Shown: positions 1-9,290 of the stretch, one piece after another | Numbering within the stretch: the first letter of the stretch is position 1 | Layout: every line of letters begins with the position of its first letter | Assembly (NCBI GenBank): GCA_031416415.1 | Contig: JANOTP010000062.1 | Coordinates: forward strand, 1-64,000 | Direction of reading: 5' to 3' | DNA: 64,000 bases | Origin: JANYCO01 sp031416415 | GTDB taxonomy: Bacteria > Bacteroidota > Bacteroidia > Cytophagales > Cytophagaceae | The notes under the pieces: generated by a model | What the model saw: the letters and a program-made list of their open reading frames with translations, nothing else | Databases searched by the model: none | Told to the model about the DNA's origin: nothing | Program-made: the position numbers and the translations under genes

Positions 1-320
1 CCGGATCCGCGTGGGCGATCTTCTTTCGGACGAGCTTCATTGACTACCAATGTACGGCCATCAAGATCTTTGCCATTCCACATAGAAAGCCCAAAACATA
101 AAATTTGTTTGTTGTCGCTTATACCAGCGATTCCTTCTTCACCCCATCTATACGCTTTACTACGTGCATGATCGTGTGGAAGAAAATCCCAGGCAGAACC
201 GTCTTTACTATAATCTTCGCGAACAGTTCCCCATTGTCTTTCAGTTAAATAAGGCCCCCATTTTTTCCAGCCAGTGTTGTCTAGAGTGGCTTTTACTCTG
301 TTTTTTTCTGAGTTACTCAT
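1..320 (-). CDS. Partial chimeric ORF: GH63-like N-terminus joined to an RRM-type tail
   Basis: The ORF starts at the ATG at 318-320 and runs off the left edge, giving 106 codons. Residues up to about 80 (including WGPYLTERQWGTVREDYS, HARSKAYRWGEEG and GISDNKQILCF) match what I know of the N-terminus of large bacterial glucosidases of the GH63/MGH1-like family, which are usually about 880 residues long. From the WNGKD motif onward the text changes to LDGRTLVVNEARPKEDRPRG, which is the end of an RNA-recognition-motif protein (RNP2-type tail before the Gly-rich region). Both families can carry an NGKD-like string here, so the switch falls in shared sequence at about 65-80. It is either a real in-frame fusion or, more likely, an assembly join at a contig end. 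No GH63 catalytic residues lie within the visible part. Confidence 0.5.
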   Translation of the reverse strand, partial: MSNSEKNRVKATLDNTGWKKWGPYLTERQWGTVREDYSKDGSAWDFLPHDHARSKAYRWGEEGIAGISDNKQILCFGLSMWNGKDLDGRTLVVNEARPKEDRPRGS

Positions 321-765
321 TTTAAATTATTAGTTTTAATAAGGTTTATGGTAAAAAATTAATAAGACATTTAGTTGATAAACAATGATAACCAAAAGAA
401 GCAGTTAGCAAATCGAATTTAAATTATGAAAAAACGATTGAGAAACAAATCTTTCTATCAAAGAATCTACTTAAAGTCCTCCTTTTTAAATTTTTAGACT
501 ACATTAACTACAGCCACAAAATTTTGTACTTCCAATACGAAGAATCTCCCCGAAGGGTTATATCAAAATTAAACCATTGATTTATAATAAATTAAAATAA
601 ACTGAAGCATAAAATTTTCAGTCTGTAAAAAATGCAAGCTGAGAGATCCGGGAGGAACGTTTATTTAAAAATATAGACGCTGCTTTTATTAGAAACGCTT
701 CCGCTGAATTTAAATAAATTGTTTTTTTTCTAAATTATTGATAGTTTAGATTGTATTTAACCATA
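321..765. other. Intergenic region, no gene seen
   Basis: This AT-rich gap of 445 bases separates two divergent genes and must contain both promoters. I find no convincing ORF (only peptides under 20 codons), no strong hairpin with a T-tract, no tRNA-like fold and no clear TAnnTTTG element close to either start. Confidence 0.5.
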
Positions 766-1167
766 ATGAAAATGAAAAAATTTACTACCGTAGTATTACT
801 TTGCTTGCTATCAGCTATTTTATTCTCTTGTGGAGGTGGCAAATCTAAAATGATTACCAAAAACTGGAAAGCAACAGAGCTTACGCTAGGAGAAACCAAA
901 CTTGCAGCAGATGCTTTAGGTGGAGTTTCGTTGACTTTCAATGAAGATGGCACTTTTTCTTATGCTGAAAGTGGTTCAGCTGAAAAAGGAACATGGGTTT
1001 TAAACAATGATGGTAGCCAAATTACCCTAAAATACAATGAAGGTGGGCGCACAGTCGTTCAAAACATCCAAGAACTTACTGCCGAAAAATTAGTAATCAA
1101 TTCCGAAGAACATGAAATGAAAAGAAGTGTTGTTTTAATTCCTGATAATAAAGAAGAAACAAAGTAA
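766..1167 (+). CDS. Lipocalin-like lipoprotein
   Basis: This is a small lipoprotein with a hydrophobic signal peptide and a Bacteroidota-style lipobox ending at Cys22 (LFSC), followed by a Gly-rich linker. The mature part has the pattern of lipocalin-like/DUF5004-type proteins of this phylum: a short N-terminal WKAT strand, SLTFNEDGTF, a GTWVL strand and an ITLKY strand, ending in an antiparallel barrel-like region. Its ligand and role are unknown. I chose the ATG at 766; the in-frame TTG at 751 would only add MYLTI before the signal peptide, and the ATG at 772 is also possible. The CYTH gene starts two bases after the stop codon, so the two are probably co-transcribed. Confidence 0.7.
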   Translation: MKMKKFTTVVLLCLLSAILFSCGGGKSKMITKNWKATELTLGETKLAADALGGVSLTFNEDGTFSYAESGSAEKGTWVLNNDGSQITLKYNEGGRTVVQNIQELTAEKLVINSEEHEMKRSVVLIPDNKEETK

Positions 1168-1168
1168 T

Positions 1169-1636
1169 ATGGCTATAGAAACCGAAAGGAAGTTTCTTGT
1201 AAAAAAAGCACTTTGGCAAAAAATAAACAAACCAACTCCCGACTTCTACCGTCAAGGATATTTATACAGCGATGCTTCGAAAACAATACGAATTCGCGTA
1301 TCTGATAAGCTTGCTTGGCTTACTATAAAAGGCAAGACAACTGGTGCTTCTCGACCTGAATTTGAATATGAAATTCCAAAAGAAGAAGCACTTCAAATGC
1401 TAGATCTAATGGCAGAAAGTAGCCTAGAAAAATACCGCTACAAAATAAAAATAGAAGGCCATATTTGGGAAGTAGATGAATTTAAAGGCGAAAACGAAGG
1501 CTTACTAATGGCCGAGATAGAACTAAAAAGCGATTCTGAAGTTTTTATAACTCCTGAATGGATAGGAGAAGAAGTGACAAACGACAATAGATATTTTAAT
1601 TCTTATTTATCTGTTAATCCATTTTCGAAATGGTAG
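1169..1636 (+). CDS. CYTH domain protein (triphosphate tunnel metalloenzyme)
   Basis: This 155-residue protein belongs to the CYTH/triphosphate tunnel metalloenzyme family. The diagnostic ExExK motif is at residues 4-8 (ETERK). It is followed by the alternating charged strands that line the tunnel: IRIRV, WLTIKGK, EFEYEIP, KYRYKI, WEVDEF and AEIEL. Family members hydrolyse inorganic triphosphate or other triphosphates with divalent metal, or in a few cases make cAMP. The single-domain length and bacterial context favour a short-chain polyphosphate or inorganic triphosphatase, which is inference. It is cytosolic, with no signal peptide. It directly follows the lipocalin-like lipoprotein gene with a one-base gap. 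Confidence 0.85.
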   Translation: MAIETERKFLVKKALWQKINKPTPDFYRQGYLYSDASKTIRIRVSDKLAWLTIKGKTTGASRPEFEYEIPKEEALQMLDLMAESSLEKYRYKIKIEGHIWEVDEFKGENEGLLMAEIELKSDSEVFITPEWIGEEVTNDNRYFNSYLSVNPFSKW

Positions 1637-1701
1637 TTGTTCCTGCTATTTTTAAACTATTTTAAGTTATTTTTTTTGAAATTAAATTTTCATAGTATCC
1701 A

Positions 1702-1733
1702 TTTGTTCTAACCATCTGGTTTGTTTATATTTA
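1702..1733 (+). promoter_or_regulatory. Candidate Bacteroidota promoter upstream of the TPR lipoprotein pair
   Basis: TTTG at 1702-1705 and TATATTTA at 1726-1733 are separated by 20 bases. This fits the TTTG / TAnnTTTG layout of the primary sigma factor in this phylum, with one mismatch in the -7 box. The ATG at 1754 lies 20 bases downstream. Confidence 0.35.
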
Positions 1734-1753
1734 ATCATCAAACATACTAGCTT

Positions 1754-2896
1754 ATGAAAAAATATTTTCTATTCTTATTTATACTTCCATCGTTACTTCT
1801 ACTCTATGATTGCACTTCTGACAGTAAGGCTGGAAGTAAAATATTGCTACCGAAAGCATTGCCTCCCTTGTCAACAGACAGTATATACAGCAATGATTTA
1901 GTTGTCAATTATATTTTTGACAACGAAGAACGCGACATTGATTCGGTTCGTCAAGCCTCTAAACGATTGTTCTTACAGGCAATTGATCTTTACAAAAACA
2001 AAAAGAACTTTGATGAGGCAATCCCTGCATTTAAAAAATCTATTGCCTTATACCCAGAAGCTAAAGCATACAATGAACTAGGGAACTTACTCTTTGAGAA
2101 AGCTCAATATGATGAATGCCTGAAAGCCTACTCAATGGCTGTAAACATGAATTACAGCCCTCTTGCAGACACGTATTTCAATATGGCATGTGCGGAAGCT
2201 TCCGTTGAAAAACACTGGAATATAAATACGTATCTAGAAAATGCTTTTAAAAACGGATTCCGCGATTCTGCAAGATATGTTAGTGACCAACATTTACAAT
2301 CCATAAGAAGTGAACGCTATTACAACGATTATTTACTGTCTCAGTTTCGCAGTGGCGTTAAACAAGAAAATATAAAATTCGATTTATTTTTAAAAGAATT
2401 CAGTCAACTGGAAATTCCTTTCGCCATCAAAGATAAAAATACTGGAGCGTATGATAGCGAAGCATACATAAGTTATGATTATAGCGAGTTTGTAGATGAA
2501 ATGGAAAATGTTAGTTTTGGCAGAGATGTTTCCAATGAATTTTGTCACATTGGAGTTTTAAAACATACTGACAACTATACTGCTTTGCTTTATAGTTCTG
2601 TAGAAATGATGGGTGGAGATCAATATAACCCTGTCTATACAATGATTGTAACCTACAATCCAAAAGGAGAGCAAATTTCTAAAAAAGTTTTTGCTTGTCA
2701 ATGTTCTGCCGAAAAAATAAAAGTGGGAAGTTATGACGGAAGCGTTTTAACTATTGAAGAAAAAACAGTGAATTGGGAAAAACCTTTTAATTCAATACCT
2801 CCAGACGAAAATAAAATAATTGACTACACAATCGTCGAAACAACTAATTACACAATCGATGAATCGGGTACTATTACTACTTCAACTGGAAGCTAA
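1754..2896 (+). CDS. TPR-containing lipoprotein, paralogue 1
   Basis: This 380-residue protein has a lipoprotein signal peptide with the acceptor Cys20 (LLLYDC). Residues about 70-170 form tetratricopeptide-like helical pairs: a run with FDEAIPAFKKSIALYP, followed by AKAYNELGNLLFEKAQYDECLKAY. The C-terminal half is a beta-rich domain that I do not recognise. It shares layout and a closing signature (W-x-KPFN, a DYTI/NYTI strand, a final Gly-x-Ile) with the next gene, so the two are tandem duplicates. The proteins are probably anchored to a membrane facing the periplasm or cell surface. Only 11 bases separate the genes. A TPR scaffold role is inferred; no enzymatic motif is visible. Confidence 0.7.
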   Translation: MKKYFLFLFILPSLLLLYDCTSDSKAGSKILLPKALPPLSTDSIYSNDLVVNYIFDNEERDIDSVRQASKRLFLQAIDLYKNKKNFDEAIPAFKKSIALYPEAKAYNELGNLLFEKAQYDECLKAYSMAVNMNYSPLADTYFNMACAEASVEKHWNINTYLENAFKNGFRDSARYVSDQHLQSIRSERYYNDYLLSQFRSGVKQENIKFDLFLKEFSQLEIPFAIKDKNTGAYDSEAYISYDYSEFVDEMENVSFGRDVSNEFCHIGVLKHTDNYTALLYSSVEMMGGDQYNPVYTMIVTYNPKGEQISKKVFACQCSAEKIKVGSYDGSVLTIEEKTVNWEKPFNSIPPDENKIIDYTIVETTNYTIDESGTITTSTGS

Positions 2897-2907
2897 AAAT
2901 TATCTAT

Positions 2908-4077
2908 ATGAAAGTTAACTATTTATTTTTAATTCTTGGGCTCGTTATATTCAACAGTTGCAAGAACAAGAATACTTCAACGACTGAGTTGCCTCCAGAA
3001 GTAACTACTAAAATGAAAGTGACGGATATTTTCAAAAAGGATTCAGTGACTGCATTTCTGGCCGCACATGGAGAAGAAAATGCAGAAATTTCTGAAAAAT
3101 ATATTCAAAAAGCGGAAGCTATAACAAAAGAAAATTTTTCTAAAGCTGAATACTACTACAAAAAAGCAATCACGCTTTGGCCCACCGATAAAAATTATAT
3201 TGGTCTTGGAAATTTGTTTAACGATAAAAAAAAGTATGATGCAGCTGCTGAGGCTTATCAATTAGCTATAAAGGTAAATACTACTCAATCGTTTGACCAA
3301 TACTTAAGAATGATAAAAAATGATTTACTTTCCACAAATTATTATATTCAAACAGAATTTTTAGACAATTGTTATGCATTGGAATACAACATGCAAATGA
3401 TTCTAGAAAAAATAATAGCAGATGAAGAATTGAAAATTTCAGTTTCAAGAATGAAATATACAAGTTTGGCTAATGTGATGACAAACCAAAGTAGTTGGAA
3501 TGTAAGTTACCAGAATCCAGACACCACAGGGGCAACGTTAGAAGATTTTATTAAAAAATTTGAACCTGTCAGCTTACCATTTGTTTGTACTAAAAAAGAC
3601 TTATACTATTTTTCTTACAATCGTTCAGAAATGGAGTATGAGGAATACGACCCAAGTACAGACTTTTCAAGATTTATGGAATATAGTCTCTTCAAAACCA
3701 ATTATTATGGAGAAACTGATTTTCAATACCTAATTAAAAATGGAAATGGAAAATTAATCGTAATTCATGCTGTAGATACTTCTGGATCTGCTGTACCTAG
3801 AGACATGCGCTGCATCTATCATCGTTTATTGGTCTACAACAATGAGGGGAAAATGGTAGATTCAAAAATAATAGGCGCCCAGACAGGCGAAACGCTGGTA
3901 ACGTACAAAATCAATCCCGACCTCACTATTATTAGAGAAGCATTTGTAAGAAAATGGAAAAAACCATTTAATAGATCTGATATAGACAATGAGATTATTT
4001 CTGTAGAGCCTAGCTCCACTGTCAATTATAGTGTAACGGAGTTAGGAAAAATTGTACCTCTTTCGGATGTATTATAA
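2908..4077 (+). CDS. TPR-containing lipoprotein, paralogue 2
   Basis: This 389-residue protein has a signal peptide ending at lipid-acceptor Cys18 (IFNSC). TPR-like helices lie at about residues 65-125 (FSKAEYYYKKAITLWP, NYIGLGNLFNDKKKYDAAAEAYQLAI). The C-terminal domain (about 190-389) parallels that of the upstream gene, including W-KKPFN near residue 350 and a final NYSVTELGKI strand. It therefore arose by tandem duplication, but the two are now strongly diverged. No catalytic motif is recognised. It is probably co-transcribed with paralogue 1, and perhaps with the pirin gene 23 bases downstream. Confidence 0.7.
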   Translation: MKVNYLFLILGLVIFNSCKNKNTSTTELPPEVTTKMKVTDIFKKDSVTAFLAAHGEENAEISEKYIQKAEAITKENFSKAEYYYKKAITLWPTDKNYIGLGNLFNDKKKYDAAAEAYQLAIKVNTTQSFDQYLRMIKNDLLSTNYYIQTEFLDNCYALEYNMQMILEKIIADEELKISVSRMKYTSLANVMTNQSSWNVSYQNPDTTGATLEDFIKKFEPVSLPFVCTKKDLYYFSYNRSEMEYEEYDPSTDFSRFMEYSLFKTNYYGETDFQYLIKNGNGKLIVIHAVDTSGSAVPRDMRCIYHRLLVYNNEGKMVDSKIIGAQTGETLVTYKINPDLTIIREAFVRKWKKPFNRSDIDNEIISVEPSSTVNYSVTELGKIVPLSDVL

Positions 4078-4100
4078 CCAATATTCTAAAACAATATCAA

Positions 4101-5081
4101 ATGATGGAACGTAGAAACTTTATCAGAAATACCATTTTCGGAGGCTTTATGTTAACAGGCTTTTCCTCTTTCGGAAAATTTTTTAATGGAAAGGATAAAA
4201 CACAAAATAATTATAGAGGTGTGGAAGGAGTTCTATCTCCCTCCAATACTCACATGGTAGGAAATGGATTTAAGGTGATGAATTTTTTTCCTAATGGAAA
4301 AGGGTTTGAAGAAAGAATGAGTCCCTTCTTTCTACTTGATTTTAATGCAGAAGTAAATTTTCCGCCTTCTGAAATTTCAAGAGGAGTAGGTGTACATCCT
4401 CATCGTGGCATTGAGACTATAACTATTGCTTACAAAGGAAGCATAGAGCACCATGACAGTGCAGGCAATACAGGTATTATTAATCCTGGTGATGTGCAAT
4501 GGATGACAGCAGGAGGAGGTGTATTGCACAAAGAATATCACGAACGCGATTATGACAAAAAAGGCGGTGCTTTTGAAATGATACAACTTTGGATAAATCT
4601 TCCGAAGAAATACAAAATGACTCCTGCAAAATATCAAAGTATACTTCATAATCAAAAAGGTAAACTTGAACTTGAAAATAATGCAGGCTCAGTATACGTT
4701 ATAGCAGGAGAATACAAGGGCATAAAGGGTCCCGCCAATATTTTTTCTCCAGTCCATATATACGACATTCATCTTGAACCTAATGGGGAAGTGCTCTTTT
4801 CGTTGCCAGATAATTTCAATACGGGTATCTTAGTAATCGATGGAAATGTGGTGGCAAATGAATTTCACAAGGTACCCGAAAATCATTATATACAATTTAA
4901 AAATGAAGGCGGTGAAATTCATATTAAAGCAACAAAAAAAACAATCTTACTTGTATTGAGTGGTGAACCGCTGAATGAACCATTCGTAGGTTATGGCCCC
5001 TTTGTAATGAACACCGAAGAAGAAATACATCAAGCTATAAAAGATTATAACGACGGAAAATTTGGCTTTTTGAAAGATTAA
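4101..5081 (+). CDS. Pirin-family cupin with Tat-type signal
   Basis: This is a bicupin of the pirin family, 326 residues. The metal-binding set typical of pirins is present: His99 and His101 (VHPHRG), His143 and Glu145 (GGGVLHKEY). Cytosolic pirins have quercetinase or regulatory activity. This one instead begins with a twin-arginine-like leader (ERRNFIRN followed by a hydrophobic stretch GGFMLTGFSS), which suggests folding with metal in the cytosol and export through Tat. The exact substrate is unknown. ATGs occur at 4101 and 4104; I chose the first. The gene is followed after 12 bases by a GNAT gene in the same direction. Confidence 0.85.
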   Translation: MMERRNFIRNTIFGGFMLTGFSSFGKFFNGKDKTQNNYRGVEGVLSPSNTHMVGNGFKVMNFFPNGKGFEERMSPFFLLDFNAEVNFPPSEISRGVGVHPHRGIETITIAYKGSIEHHDSAGNTGIINPGDVQWMTAGGGVLHKEYHERDYDKKGGAFEMIQLWINLPKKYKMTPAKYQSILHNQKGKLELENNAGSVYVIAGEYKGIKGPANIFSPVHIYDIHLEPNGEVLFSLPDNFNTGILVIDGNVVANEFHKVPENHYIQFKNEGGEIHIKATKKTILLVLSGEPLNEPFVGYGPFVMNTEEEIHQAIKDYNDGKFGFLKD

Positions 5082-5093
5082 ATAAAATTCAAA

Positions 5094-5894
5094 ATGAAAA
5101 TTTCCGAAATTCATCTAAACGATCTTGAAGAAATAAAAGAATTACAACCGGAGAATTGGTCAGACATTCTTATTCCTGTAAAATTTTATATAGAGTCCCC
5201 TTTTTGCAGCCCCATTAAAATTACGCTTAACAATAAAATCATTGGCATTGGAGCCTCCATCATGCATAAATATTCCGCATGGCTTGCTCATATCATAGTT
5301 CATCCAGAAAATAGAAGCAAAGGGATAGGTGGAATTATAATTGAAAAACTTCTAGCAGATTTAAAAAAAACTACGTGTTCTACAATTTTATTAATTGCAA
5401 CTCCTATTGGAGAGCCTTTATATAAAAAATATCACTTTGAAAAAGAGACGGATTATCTATTTTTTAAAAATGAAACATACACTATTAAAACTGACGACAA
5501 CAACTTCATAACTAACTGTACAAATAATAACTATAACGAAGTGCTTTTACTTGATAGAAAAATTTCAGGGGAAGACAGATCCATATTACTAAATTCACAT
5601 TTAGCCAATGCAAAACTTTTTATGGAACATAATAAAGTAACTGGTTTTTACATACCCACTCTAGGCGAAGGTCTTGTAATAGCAGAGAACGACACTATTG
5701 GAATTGCACTTTTAAAATTGAGACTTGAAAATAAACCTATCGTTGTTCTGCCTGCTGAAAACGAAACAGGCACAAATTTTCTAACTGATCATAATTTTCA
5801 TCATTTTCAAACTGGAATAAGAATGAGACTTGGGGAGAAAATAGATTTTAATGGCAAAAAACTTTTCAGTAGAATAGGAGGAAATTTAGGTTAG
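5094..5894 (+). CDS. GNAT family N-acetyltransferase
   Basis: This 266-residue protein has one clear GNAT core at residues about 1-140. The acetyl-CoA loop is VHPENRSKGIGG (R-x-x-G-x-G/A pattern) near residue 75-85, preceded by a strand carrying WLAHIIV, and the usual C-terminal strand PLYKKYHF follows. The second half (about 145-266) resembles a divergent GNAT-like fold without a recognisable acetyl-CoA loop, as in two-domain GNAT proteins. The acceptor substrate cannot be told from sequence. It is likely co-transcribed with the pirin gene upstream. Confidence 0.75.
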   Translation: MKISEIHLNDLEEIKELQPENWSDILIPVKFYIESPFCSPIKITLNNKIIGIGASIMHKYSAWLAHIIVHPENRSKGIGGIIIEKLLADLKKTTCSTILLIATPIGEPLYKKYHFEKETDYLFFKNETYTIKTDDNNFITNCTNNNYNEVLLLDRKISGEDRSILLNSHLANAKLFMEHNKVTGFYIPTLGEGLVIAENDTIGIALLKLRLENKPIVVLPAENETGTNFLTDHNFHHFQTGIRMRLGEKIDFNGKKLFSRIGGNLG

Positions 5895-5932
5895 TTCTAT
5901 TATTTTTTTATTTTTCATTTCAAAACCAACTA

Positions 5933-8900
5933 TTATTCAAGAGATATAATTTTTTGCTTCGTTACTTCATATCCATTTGTAGCGCAAACAATATAAGCAG
6001 CGTCAGCAAAAGCTAGTTTTACTTTAAAAGATAAATTATCGTCTGGCATTTTCGAACCTACGACTAACAATACACCTGTCATAGAATATACTTGATAATA
6101 AAGTTCTTCTTGGCTTTTGGAACCGTAAATAGTAAAACCCTCTTTGTCGCCAAGTATTGAAATATTTCCTTCTGTTAAACTTACTTGCTTTATAATACTG
6201 TACGAAGTCTCTCCATTAGTATCAAACTGTTTTATTTGGTAATAATTTATTCCCATAATGGGATTGAAATCAGTGAAGTTATATACACTTATTCCATTAT
6301 TATTTCCTATTGCGTCTATACTTCCTATGGAATAGAAGTTAATTCCATCTTCGCTGCGCAGCAATTCGAAATGATGATTATTTTTTTCGCTAGCGGTAGC
6401 CCATGTTATTGAAATAGTGTGGTCTAAATTTTTTGTCATTTCGAAATAAACATACTGCACTGGAAGTGGTGTAGAACAAGGCGTAAATTCTGAAGTACTG
6501 CCATTTGGAGTTGTCTGTGTAGCAGTAACAGAGGCCGCTTCAGCTGCTGTAAGTCCTAAATTATGAATTATACTCCAAGCTCCACTCGATACGGTAGTAA
6601 GATCAATATATAGTTCTCCTTCGCAATTACATTTTACACCACCGTCTGCTTTTACATTTCTATACAAATGAATAGCATTAAGATTGGCACCAGTACCATT
6701 GGCGCTGTTGGGTCCTGAAAAAAGAATTACTGGAGGAAGCACAGATTCATTTGCTGCACTCTGTAAGTCAATCCCCAAACCACTATTACAAAAAATACTA
6801 TTAAACGTTATTGTATTTCGTTGTGCAGCGTTTTCTAACAATACTCCCGCGGTCCCATTGTTGTAAGCAATTATATTAGCATTAGCAAGACTTCCTCCTG
6901 CAACATTATCTAAGGATGTAGCACTATACCGAAGCCCTTCACTACCATTCCCAAAGTCGAGACCTCCCGTAACATCTGTACCAATATAATTTTTAATAAT
7001 AGTATTAGAAGAAGAGCTAGTAAATTGAATACCCCATGCCCCATTTGCAGAAGAAATGTTTCCATTTATAATTACTGTACTTACGTTGTTAATATTTATG
7101 CCACTACCTGCATTTCCCCTAACGACACTACCTGTGAAATCCGTACCGATATAATTATTAATAATAGTATGAATATTAGCACCACCATCGATAGAGATCC
7201 CATGATGGCTAGTGGCTGTACCGTTAGAAGAAATTACATTACGTTCTAAAATAGTGCTTCCTCCAATGATAGAGTTTATAGTTTGATTACTAGAAATTTT
7301 AATCCCAAACTGATCGTTACGTACCGAAGTAATGCCATCGCTTCCTAGTCCTATATAGTTTCCTTTAATAATAACATTCGGAGAATTGCCCGTGACTTCT
7401 ATACCAGAAGTTGCATTTCCTGAGATAATATTTCTTGTTCCTGCTAGTGCGCCACCTATTTTAACATCGGCGGAATTTGATACTGAAATGCCCATTTCAG
7501 AACCGCCACGATCTAAAAGTCCCGTTACATCTGTACCAATATAATTTCCTACTACACTAATTCTTGGGGAGTTTACTAGCTGAAGTCCTCTTAAGAAACT
7601 ACACGCTACATAATTTCTTTCTAAAACAGTTGTTCCTCCAATAACTCCATCATCGCATGTTAAACACTCTATCCCATGACCATAATTTTGAAGCGGTGTA
7701 ATCGTATCTGCACCTAGTCCAATAATATTTCCTTTGATAATAGGCCTTGGACTTGTAGAAAAAATGGATATTCCATCGGCGCCACCACTTGGGTTTCCAC
7801 TTGCAGAACATATATTTCCTTCTCCTAGCAAGGCTCCTCCAATTATTACATCAGCAGTATTGGTCACTGTAATGGCAGCATCAAAATTTCCATAATCGAG
7901 CAAACCCGTTGTCATGTCTACTCCTATCCAATTTCCTTTAATTACAGAATTATTTGCAAAACGAATTACTATGCCAAATGCGCCGTTGCAAGAAGAATAA
8001 TTTCGTTCGGCTACCGTAATGCCTCCTATTTGAGCAGGACCAGCGCCAGTATTTTGAATGTCAATTCCAGAATTTGTATTACCAAGTTTTGTTGTTCCAT
8101 CTAAACCCATCCCAATAATATTTCCTTTAACTATCGGCGATTGACAATTATTAAAATAAATACCATTTCGCAAATTGGCAGATATGACATTGCGCTCACT
8201 GAAACTGGTGCCACCTACTCTTGCATTATGACTGCTACTATATCCCTCTATTCCATGATTGCCATTTCCAAGAGCATTATTTCCAGTCATATCGGTGCCA
8301 ATATAATTATTGACTACGATCATGCCTGTACTACTACTTTCAAGACGTATCCCATCTTGAGTAGCTCCAGAAATAATATTCCTATCAATCTGACCACCTG
8401 TACCTCCAATAGTACAATTTATAGCAGCGTTTAAATGTATACAATCTTGAAGTCGAGACGTTGCAAGAGCAGTACCCGCCATATTGGTTCCCAAATAATT
8501 TCCTTTGACAGTATTATTGCTAGATCTGAGATAAACACCTGTAGTACCGCCACTAATTACTAATCCTCTAATAGTACTACCATCCGAACCAATTGCAAAA
8601 TCAAATCCGTTACAACCTACTGGTGAAATAATTTCAATGGTTAGATTTCCTACCCCCGAACCTGGGTTACTGTAACCATCAATCGTTGTAATACCTGTTA
8701 TTTGTGGCAGACAAGTAGTTAAATTTATTGTGGTAGGGACACCAAAGTTAAAACTAATAACGTCTCCACCTCCCGCAGCGTTCGCATCCAAAATCGCCTG
8801 TCGAAGAGAGCCTACTCCTGCATTGGCTATATTGACAACAGTAAAAGTGGCTGCAAAAAGACTATTACTTATCAATAAAAACAAAAGCACTATTCTGATT

Positions 8901-8950
8901 TTTATATAAATTGATTTTGCAGCATTTTTAATGAATTCAACAGGGTTCAT
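5933..8950 (-). CDS. Large parallel beta-helix surface protein with T9SS-type C-terminus
   Basis: This 1005-residue secreted protein has a signal peptide cleaved after about residue 33 (ISNSLFA). The mature part is a right-handed parallel beta-helix built from recurring stretches of the form GN-Y/I-IG-(T/L)-D-x-TG followed by Gly/Asn-rich turns. I count about nine such GNYIGTD-like elements between residues 150 and 680. A fibronectin-like module follows (about 830-915, with ITWATASEKNNHHFELLRS), and then a C-terminal sorting domain of the type IX secretion kind (about 930-1005, YQVYSMTGVLL to KQKIISLE). No polysaccharide-lyase or hydrolase active site is evident, so adhesion or matrix function is more likely. 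The gene is on the minus strand and convergent with the GNAT gene. Confidence 0.8.
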   Translation of the reverse strand: MNPVEFIKNAAKSIYIKIRIVLLFLLISNSLFAATFTVVNIANAGVGSLRQAILDANAAGGGDVISFNFGVPTTINLTTCLPQITGITTIDGYSNPGSGVGNLTIEIISPVGCNGFDFAIGSDGSTIRGLVISGGTTGVYLRSSNNTVKGNYLGTNMAGTALATSRLQDCIHLNAAINCTIGGTGGQIDRNIISGATQDGIRLESSSTGMIVVNNYIGTDMTGNNALGNGNHGIEGYSSSHNARVGGTSFSERNVISANLRNGIYFNNCQSPIVKGNIIGMGLDGTTKLGNTNSGIDIQNTGAGPAQIGGITVAERNYSSCNGAFGIVIRFANNSVIKGNWIGVDMTTGLLDYGNFDAAITVTNTADVIIGGALLGEGNICSASGNPSGGADGISIFSTSPRPIIKGNIIGLGADTITPLQNYGHGIECLTCDDGVIGGTTVLERNYVACSFLRGLQLVNSPRISVVGNYIGTDVTGLLDRGGSEMGISVSNSADVKIGGALAGTRNIISGNATSGIEVTGNSPNVIIKGNYIGLGSDGITSVRNDQFGIKISSNQTINSIIGGSTILERNVISSNGTATSHHGISIDGGANIHTIINNYIGTDFTGSVVRGNAGSGININNVSTVIINGNISSANGAWGIQFTSSSSNTIIKNYIGTDVTGGLDFGNGSEGLRYSATSLDNVAGGSLANANIIAYNNGTAGVLLENAAQRNTITFNSIFCNSGLGIDLQSAANESVLPPVILFSGPNSANGTGANLNAIHLYRNVKADGGVKCNCEGELYIDLTTVSSGAWSIIHNLGLTAAEAASVTATQTTPNGSTSEFTPCSTPLPVQYVYFEMTKNLDHTISITWATASEKNNHHFELLRSEDGINFYSIGSIDAIGNNNGISVYNFTDFNPIMGINYYQIKQFDTNGETSYSIIKQVSLTEGNISILGDKEGFTIYGSKSQEELYYQVYSMTGVLLVVGSKMPDDNLSFKVKLAFADAAYIVCATNGYEVTKQKIISLE

Positions 8951-9290
8951 AACAATATTAATTAATATTATATATATGAATTGTATACTTTCTAACAGAA
9001 AAAAGGATTGAAAAACTGAACTAATTATCTCTTTTTAACAGTATAATACCTTAGAATCTCGTTGTGTCTTTACGTTTACAAGTCCTAAAAAAAAGAAAAA
9101 ATACTCCTTTTATAGAATTTCACACTTTAATTAACATATAAATAGCAAGTATAAAATGTGAAATTTTAAAAAGTTAATTAAAAAAAAAGAAAACACCAGT
9201 TTTGCTTATCTTTAACTATTAAATCAATATTCGTTAACCATCATCTCAAGCTGAAAAAGCTACGTACTTTAAAAAGTGTATTGTTGAAAT
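8951..9290. other. Divergent promoter region, no gene seen
   Basis: These 340 AT-rich bases lie between the beta-helix gene (minus) and the sensor gene (plus). The best promoter-like string for the plus gene is TATCTTTA at 9207-9214, a one-mismatch -7 element without a good upstream TTTG. There is no ORF or hairpin of note. Confidence 0.4.

Noticed and set aside
5933..8950. Regular repeats suggesting a CRISPR array or tandem DNA repeat
   Set aside because: The repeats are at protein level (GNYIGTD-like beta-helix rungs) with varied DNA, no constant spacer length, and an open frame throughout.
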